Source of the DNA: Lachnospiraceae bacterium M18-1
Lineage (GTDB): Bacteria > Bacillota > Clostridia > Lachnospirales > Lachnospiraceae
Assembly (NCBI GenBank): GCA_000403295.2
Contig: KE159606.1
Coordinates: 1-8,932, forward strand
Direction of reading: 5' to 3'
Length of the DNA stretch: 8,932 nucleotides
In this document: piece by piece, positions 5,571-8,932 of the stretch
Position numbering within the stretch: the stretch's first letter is position 1
Layout: the number at the start of each line of letters is the position of its first letter
The notes under the pieces: generated by a model
Database searches by the model: none
What the model saw: only the letters and a program-made list of their open reading frames with translations
What the model was told of the DNA's origin: nothing
Position numbers and translations under genes: made by a program

Positions 5571-7814
5571 ATGGAGCAGCGGACGGACCTGCTTGATATC
5601 ATAAAATATATCAATCCTTCTGAGCTGGATTACCAGGAATGGGTCCAGGTAGGCATGGCATTAAAGCATGAAGGTTATACGGCATCAGACTGGGATCAGT
5701 GGAGCCGCAATGATTCGCGGTACCATCAGGGAGAGTGTGAAAAGAAATGGAATTCCTTCCGCGGCTCTTCTGTTCCGGTTACGGCCGGGACGATCGTGCA
5801 GATGGCGATGGAGCATGGATGGCGGCCTTCCTATGAGGATCATGAGCTGGACTGGGACGATGAGGTCAGTACAGACGGCCTTGTTGTAGTGGATAGAAGC
5901 TGGGTGGAGGAAAAGGAAGTTCAGGAACCGAAAAAATGGGATCCTGCCGCTCAGATCATGCAATATCTAGAAACATTGTTTGAAGCTTCTGAAAATGTGG
6001 GGTATGTGGTAAAGAGCTGGGAAAAAGACGGGCGTTACATACCTGCCAATAAGGGAAGCTACAGTCGGACGGCAGGCAAATTGATTGAGGAACTGTCAAA
6101 ATGCAAGGGTGATATTGGCAGTGTACTCGGAGATTACGATCCGAAAGCAGGAGCGTGGATCCGTTTCAACCCACTGGACGGAAAAGACGTAAAAGGCGCC
6201 AATGTGACAGATTTTAAATATGCCCTTGTAGAATCGGACGAGCTGGAAATTGAGCAGCAGAATGCGATCATCCGGGAGCTGGAGCTGCCGGTGGCCTGCC
6301 TGGTCCATTCGGGCGGGAAAAGCCTGCATGCAATTGTAAAGGTGGAAGCTGCAGATTATAACGAATACAGAAAACGGGTGGATTATCTGTACAGCGTATG
6401 CCAGAAGAACGGGTTTAAAATAGATACGCAGAATAAGAACCCGTCCCGGCTTTCCCGGCTTCCCGGCGTTGAGAGGAATGAAAAAAAGCAGTTCATTGTA
6501 GACCGGAATATTGGAAAAGAATCCTGGAATGAGTGGAAGGAATGGATCGAGAGCATCAATGATGACCTTCCAGAACCGGAAAGCCTGGGAAGTGTCTGGG
6601 GCAGCCTTCCAGAGCTGGAGCCATGCCTGATCCAGGACGTATTGCGTCAAGGTCATAAAATGCTGATCGCAGGCCCCTCAAAGGCAGGGAAGTCTTTCCT
6701 TCTGATTGAACTTTGCATTGCGATTGCTGAAGGCAGGAAATGGATCAACTGGGAGTGCGTCAGAGGGAAAGTGATGTATGTAAACTTGGAGTTAAGCCGT
6801 TCCAGCTGCCTGCACCGATTTAAAGACGTGTACCAGGCGCTTGGATGGAAGCCAGAGCAGCTCCACAATATTGATATCTGGAATTTAAGAGGGAAGTCAG
6901 TCCCTATGGATAAGCTGGCGCCAAAACTGATCAGACGGGCTGCAAAGAAGGATTATATTGCGATCATCATCGACCCGATCTATAAAGTCATTACCGGGGA
7001 CGAAAACAGCGCGGATCAGATGGCGAATTTTTGCAATCAGTTTGATAAGGTCTGTACAGAACTGGGCTGCGCTGTGATCTATTGCCACCATCACAGCAAG
7101 GGAAGCCAGGGCGGGAAAAAATCCATGGACCGGGCATCCGGATCTGGCGTATTTGCACGGGACCCGGATACGCTGATGGACCTGATCGAGCTGGAGACAA
7201 CAGAAGCGTTATTGAATCAGGAAGAAAATAAGGCAGTATGTGCGGAGTGTATCAGAGCGTTAAAAAGATTTGGATATGGGGAACGGATGGACGAAGAATT
7301 GTCGCAGGATGACCAGTGCAGCAGTCTGGCAATGGTGCAATACTGTGGGAAAACGCTGAGTTCTTCCGAATATCGTATTCTGGATCAGGAGATCCAGGAG
7401 ACTTGCAAAGCAGTCCAGCAGCGCACAGCATGGCGTATAGAAGGGACTTTGAGAGAGTTCCCTAAGTTCCAGCCTGTGAATCTGTGGTTTGACTATCCTG
7501 TACACCGTCAGGATGAATCCGGGGCGTTGAAGGATATCCAGCCGGATGCGGAAAAACCGCCGTGGCAGCGCGGCGCGGAAAAGATAAAAAAGAACTCGCA
7601 GAGCCGAAAAGCAGACCGCAGGAAAGCGTTGGAGGATGCAATCGAAGGAGGCAATTTTGGAGAAAATCCGACAGTGAAAGATGTTGCGGAGTACCTTGGG
7701 ATTTCTGAAAGGACAGCCCGAGATCGGATAAAAGAACATGGAGGATATACTTGCGAAAACGGTGAAGTGAGGAAAAGGAAGCAAAAACAGAAGACGGGGG
7801 AACCTGATTTTTAA
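5571..7814 (+). CDS. Multidomain primase-helicase (PriCT_2, AEP-like, RepA-like ATPase, helix-turn-helix)
   Basis: A 747-residue replication protein. Residues about 5-86 match PriCT_2 (INPSELDYQEWVQVGMAL and EKKWNSFR...TIVQMAMEHGW). Residues about 120-320 look like an archaeo-eukaryotic-primase (AEP) fold: ALVESDELE (218-226, acidic pair E221/D223), HSGGKSLH (246-253), and KIDTQNKNPSRLSRLPG (283-299), with D285 as possible third metal ligand. Residues about 345-545 are a RepA/AAA_25 RecA-fold ATPase: Walker A GPSKAGKS (368-375), Walker B IAIIIDP (463-469), and CHHHSKG (505-511), the His motif of RepA-type helicases. After a basic linker, residues 700-725 (TVKDVAEYLGISERTARDRIKEHGGY) form a helix-turn-helix. 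It likely primes and unwinds phage DNA and may bind its own origin. ATG 5571 has GAAGGTG (5557-5563) 7 nt upstream. The last codons and stop lie inside the first hairpin of the repeat array. ATPase and PriCT_2 are confident; AEP activity is inferred from motifs. Confidence 0.88.
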   Translation: MEQRTDLLDIIKYINPSELDYQEWVQVGMALKHEGYTASDWDQWSRNDSRYHQGECEKKWNSFRGSSVPVTAGTIVQMAMEHGWRPSYEDHELDWDDEVSTDGLVVVDRSWVEEKEVQEPKKWDPAAQIMQYLETLFEASENVGYVVKSWEKDGRYIPANKGSYSRTAGKLIEELSKCKGDIGSVLGDYDPKAGAWIRFNPLDGKDVKGANVTDFKYALVESDELEIEQQNAIIRELELPVACLVHSGGKSLHAIVKVEAADYNEYRKRVDYLYSVCQKNGFKIDTQNKNPSRLSRLPGVERNEKKQFIVDRNIGKESWNEWKEWIESINDDLPEPESLGSVWGSLPELEPCLIQDVLRQGHKMLIAGPSKAGKSFLLIELCIAIAEGRKWINWECVRGKVMYVNLELSRSSCLHRFKDVYQALGWKPEQLHNIDIWNLRGKSVPMDKLAPKLIRRAAKKDYIAIIIDPIYKVITGDENSADQMANFCNQFDKVCTELGCAVIYCHHHSKGSQGGKKSMDRASGSGVFARDPDTLMDLIELETTEALLNQEENKAVCAECIRALKRFGYGERMDEELSQDDQCSSLAMVQYCGKTLSSSEYRILDQEIQETCKAVQQRTAWRIEGTLREFPKFQPVNLWFDYPVHRQDESGALKDIQPDAEKPPWQRGAEKIKKNSQSRKADRRKALEDAIEGGNFGENPTVKDVAEYLGISERTARDRIKEHGGYTCENGEVRKRKQKQKTGEPDF

Positions 7815-7825
7815 GGTTCCCCCGT
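7794..7825 (-). repeat. First unit of the array, reversed, overlapping the primase-helicase stop codon
   Basis: ACGGGGGAACCT (7794-7805) and AGGTTCCCCCGT (7814-7825) form a perfect 12-bp inverted repeat. The loop is GATTTTTA, the reverse-complement sense of the TAAAATCC-type loops in the other units, so this copy is inverted relative to them. The left arm encodes the end of TGEPDF, and the TAA stop (7812-7814) straddles the loop and the right arm. One arm pair (A-T elsewhere) is G-C here on both sides, a compensated change. No T run follows, so it is not a standard intrinsic terminator. Confidence 0.85.
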
Positions 7826-8009
7826 GCTGGAAACGATGGCGGGGAAACCTTAAAATCCAGGATTCCCCGTGAAAAATAGGATGGCGGGGAAACCTTAAAA
7901 TCAGATTTCCCCGTACAAGTACGACAGACGGGGAATCCTTAAAAACCAGGTTTCCCCGCCGGGGGCAGATGTGGCGGGGAAACCTTAAATTTCAGGTTTC
8001 CGCCGGCGG

Positions 8010-8050
8010 CGGGGAAACCTATACCCTAAAGGGTAAAATATTTCCCCCGC
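8010..8050 (+). repeat. Last, diverged unit of the array with a palindrome in place of the loop
   Basis: The left arm CGGGGAAACCT (8010-8020) is intact. The right arm is diverged to TTTCCCCCGC (8041-8050), and the usual 8-nt loop is replaced by a longer segment holding TACCCT-AA-AGGGTA (8022-8035). Outer arms still pair over about 9-10 bp with one bulge. This unit is also only 35 bp from the previous one, so it marks the edge of the array. Confidence 0.6.
8022..8035. promoter_or_regulatory. Short palindrome, possible protein-binding site
   Basis: TACCCT and AGGGTA are exact inverted copies separated by AA. A 14-bp dyad of this size fits a dimeric DNA-binding protein, and it sits in a locally A/T-rich part of the array. 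A binding role is only inferred; no regulator is identified for it. Confidence 0.35.
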
Positions 8051-8058
8051 AATGCGTG

Positions 8059-8124
8059 GTCATGGGGGTAGGAATGGACGGGCCATAAGCAGAGCCCGCC
8101 CGTTCCCTTCCCCCTCCCCATGAC
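8059..8124. repeat. Large GC-rich imperfect hairpin downstream of the array
   Basis: GTCATGGGG (8059-8067) pairs exactly with CCCCATGAC (8116-8124), and ACGGGC (8078-8083) pairs exactly with GCCCGT (8098-8103). Between them GGAATGG pairs with most of TCCCTTCC, leaving one mismatch and small bulges, with a loop of about 14 nt (8084-8097). There is no T run on either side, so a terminator is unlikely. It could be a single-strand initiation site, a structured RNA, or a block to transcription or translation before the RusA gene. Confidence 0.65.
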
Positions 8125-8177
8125 GAAGGCGATAAAAAAAGATGGTTTTTGCACGTTAATGCGATGAAATGAAATGA

Positions 8178-8183
8178 CAGGAG
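8178..8183 (+). promoter_or_regulatory. Ribosome binding site fixing the RusA start
   Basis: CAGGAG abuts the upstream TTG (8184) and is therefore too close to serve it, but stands 6 nt before ATG 8190. A second ATG at 8193 is 9 nt away and less favoured. Confidence 0.75.
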
Positions 8184-8189
8184 TTGATT

Positions 8190-8588
8190 ATGATGGTGTT
8201 GAATGAATTTTTCATGGTGATGGTTCCCCCGACCGTCACCCATCAGGAAAAGAAGGTGCATGTGGTAAATGGCAAGCCTGTATTCTATGAGCCGCAGGAG
8301 CTGAAAAGCGCAAGGCAGAAGCTGACTGCTTATTTGGGACGGTATGTGCCAGAGGAGCCGTATCATCATGGCATCCGTCTGATCACAAGATGGTGCTTCC
8401 CGAAGAAACAACATGGGAACGGTGAATACAAAACAAGCCGGCCGGACACGGACAACCTGCAGAAGCTCCTGAAAGACTGTATGACGCTGGTCGGGTTCTG
8501 GGATGATGATGCGCTGGTGGCATCCGAGCTTGTGGAGAAGTTCTGGGCTGAGCTTCCAGGGATCTATATCCGGATCGAGAAGCTATGA
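8190..8588 (+). CDS. rusA: RusA-family Holliday junction resolvase (crossover junction endodeoxyribonuclease)
   Basis: A 132-residue protein, close to the usual RusA length of about 120. The diagnostic block RPDTDNLQKLLKDCM (85-99) followed by GFWDDDALV (102-110) matches RusA. By spacing, D86, D88 and D107 correspond to the three catalytic aspartates of E. coli RusA (D70, D72, D91), and K92 to its conserved lysine K76. The end LPGIYIRIEKL is the typical final strand. RusA is a dimeric metal-dependent nuclease that nicks four-way junctions symmetrically; in phages it resolves recombination and replication intermediates, which fits the Sak4-like and SSB-like genes upstream. ATG 8190 is chosen from the ribosome binding site at 8178-8183. 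The stop overlaps the next start by 4 nt (ATGA). It is separated from the upstream operon by the repeat region, so its expression may differ. Confidence 0.93.
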   Translation: MMVLNEFFMVMVPPTVTHQEKKVHVVNGKPVFYEPQELKSARQKLTAYLGRYVPEEPYHHGIRLITRWCFPKKQHGNGEYKTSRPDTDNLQKLLKDCMTLVGFWDDDALVASELVEKFWAELPGIYIRIEKL

Positions 8589-8794
8589 TAGTTTTTCTGG
8601 AAGCTGCGAGATTGTTCCGAGACAGTTGGGGACTGTACCGGAAGTATTACGGCCAGGAAAAAGACAGGGAAATGTGGGAGCGACTCATTGAGGAGGCGGA
8701 TGGGCTGTACGCGAAGTATGGAAAGCAGCCCTTCGCTAAGGAAATGATAGCAGCTGTGATAAGCGAGGTTGAGAGGATTGATAAAAGACAATAA
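8585..8794 (+). CDS. Small unrecognised helical phage protein
   Basis: A 69-residue charged, predicted mostly helical protein (LFRDSWGLYRKYYG, then MWERLIEEADGLYAKYG and KEMIAAVISEVERIDKR). There is no catalytic motif, Cys pair or membrane segment. ATG 8585 overlaps the RusA stop by 4 nt (ATGA), with only a weak GAGAAG (8577-8582) upstream, so translation probably depends on coupling to RusA. Overlap, reading-frame quality and amino-acid pattern support a real gene. Its function is unknown; being coupled to a resolvase gene, it may be an early-operon accessory factor. Confidence 0.72.
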   Translation: MIVFLEAARLFRDSWGLYRKYYGQEKDREMWERLIEEADGLYAKYGKQPFAKEMIAAVISEVERIDKRQ

Positions 8795-8932
8795 CATTTC
8801 ACGGAATGAAGCCAGGGCGGAAGACGTGAAGATCTGCGAAAGGTGCGGGGAAATCATAATCGGGGAATACGATTTTGTCAGGACAAGACGCGGGACAGAG
8901 ATGTATTTTCACAAAGGGATGAAATGCAGGAG
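8778..8932 (+). CDS. Possible small zinc-binding protein, 3' end outside window
   Basis: A frame open from 8763 to the window edge contains ICERCGEIIIGEYDF and then MYFHKGMKC, a CxxC followed about 25 residues later by HxxxxC, which suits one zinc-binding site. The best start is TTG 8778, with AGCGAGG (8762-8768) 9 nt upstream, which overlaps the previous gene by 17 nt; TTG 8769 is possible but poorly placed. About 51 codons are visible. Family unknown. The start is uncertain because both options are TTG; the true start might also be a later codon such as GTG 8826. Confidence 0.5.
   Translation, partial: MIKDNNISRNEARAEDVKICERCGEIIIGEYDFVRTRRGTEMYFHKGMKCR

Larger units (their letters stand above)
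7794..8050. repeat. Array of six inverted repeats (hairpins) spaced about 45 bp apart; candidate origin
   Basis: Left arms begin at 7795, 7840, 7885, 7929, 7975 and 8010. Consensus arms are CGGGGAAACCT and AGGTTTCCCCG around a 7-8 nt loop, TAAAATCC in the typical unit. Unit ranges are 7794-7825, 7840-7869, 7885-7913, 7929-7958, 7975-8005 and 8010-8050. Spacers are 14, 15, 15, 16 and 4 nt and differ in sequence, though GATGG or similar often precedes the left arm. Units 1-3 each have a single arm mismatch; unit 4 has one extra G in the right arm. Position directly after a primase-helicase gene suggests an origin or initiator-binding array, but this is inference. Alternatives are a structured mRNA element or a protein-binding regulatory array. 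Confidence 0.85.
7815..8189. other. Non-coding interval filled with structured repeats
   Basis: This 375-base gap is the only long gene-free stretch. It holds most of a six-unit inverted-repeat array (to 8050), a 14-bp palindrome within the last unit, a large imperfect hairpin (8059-8124), an A-rich then T-rich segment (8131-8150), and the ribosome binding site of the RusA gene. Open frames crossing it on the - strand have no credible protein character. No T run follows any hairpin on either strand, so I do not call a terminator, and I see no good -35/-10 pair. Confidence 0.75.

Noticed and set aside
7794..8050. CRISPR array
   Set aside because: Repeats are about 30 bp with spacers of only 4-16 nt, vary between copies, one copy is inverted, and no cas gene is nearby.
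7794..8124. One or more intrinsic terminators
   Set aside because: Hairpins are strong, but none is followed by a T run on the + strand or, read in reverse, on the - strand.
8149..8177. Promoter with TTGCAC as -35 before RusA
   Set aside because: No acceptable -10 hexamer occurs at 16-18 nt downstream.
8019..8414. 131-codon - strand frame crossing the structured interval
   Set aside because: It runs antisense through the RusA gene and the large hairpin, with no recognisable protein pattern.
8503..8691. 62-codon + strand frame overlapping RusA and the next small gene
   Set aside because: Out of frame with two supported genes; Ser/Gly/Arg-rich and without a usable ribosome binding site.

Overview
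The window looks like the replication and recombination block of a temperate phage or prophage from a Gram-positive gut bacterium, most likely a Clostridia/Lachnospiraceae-type host. This rests on the gene set, moderate base composition, strong AGGAG/AGGTGA-type ribosome binding sites, tightly packed same-strand genes and protein style; no host gene is present to prove it. All supported genes lie on the + strand. Most junctions are stop/start overlaps or gaps under 30 nt, so 2-7814 probably behaves as one transcription unit. No convincing promoter or terminator is visible.

Layout. 2-280: C-terminal end of an unrecognised small protein. 299-1018: protein with a sigma-70 region-2-like N-terminal half and no visible region 4, preceded by a run of ten G. 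1047-2345: SMC/RecF/SbcC-type coiled-coil ATPase. 2345-3526: RecA-fold phage nucleotide-binding protein (AAA_24, Sak4-like) with an added C-terminal domain. 3545-3985: DUF669 protein, a probable single-strand DNA-binding partner. 3985-5568: SF2 DEAH helicase with a duplicated C-terminal module. 5571-7814: 747-residue primase-helicase (PriCT_2, AEP-like primase, RepA/RecA-fold ATPase, helix-turn-helix). 7815-8189: non-coding, filled by structured repeats. 8190-8588: RusA Holliday-junction resolvase. 8585-8794: small unrecognised phage protein. 8778 to the window end: start of a possible small zinc-binding protein.

Together the genes suggest a self-contained replisome and recombination kit: ssDNA binding (DUF669), annealing/pairing (Sak4-like), end or structure processing (SbcC-like ATPase), unwinding (SF2 helicase), priming plus replicative unwinding (primase-helicase), and branch resolution (RusA).

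The most unusual element is between the primase-helicase and RusA genes. Six inverted repeats (arm consensus CGGGGAAACCT/AGGTTTCCCCG around a 7-8 nt A/T-rich loop) recur about every 45 bp. The first is in reversed orientation and overlaps the 3' end and stop codon of the primase-helicase gene. Arms of units 1 and 3 match each other perfectly where each mismatches within its own unit. A second, larger imperfect hairpin follows. I infer a candidate replication origin or initiator-binding array, with a layout reminiscent of phage P4 alpha protein and its origin elements; a structured-RNA role is the main alternative.
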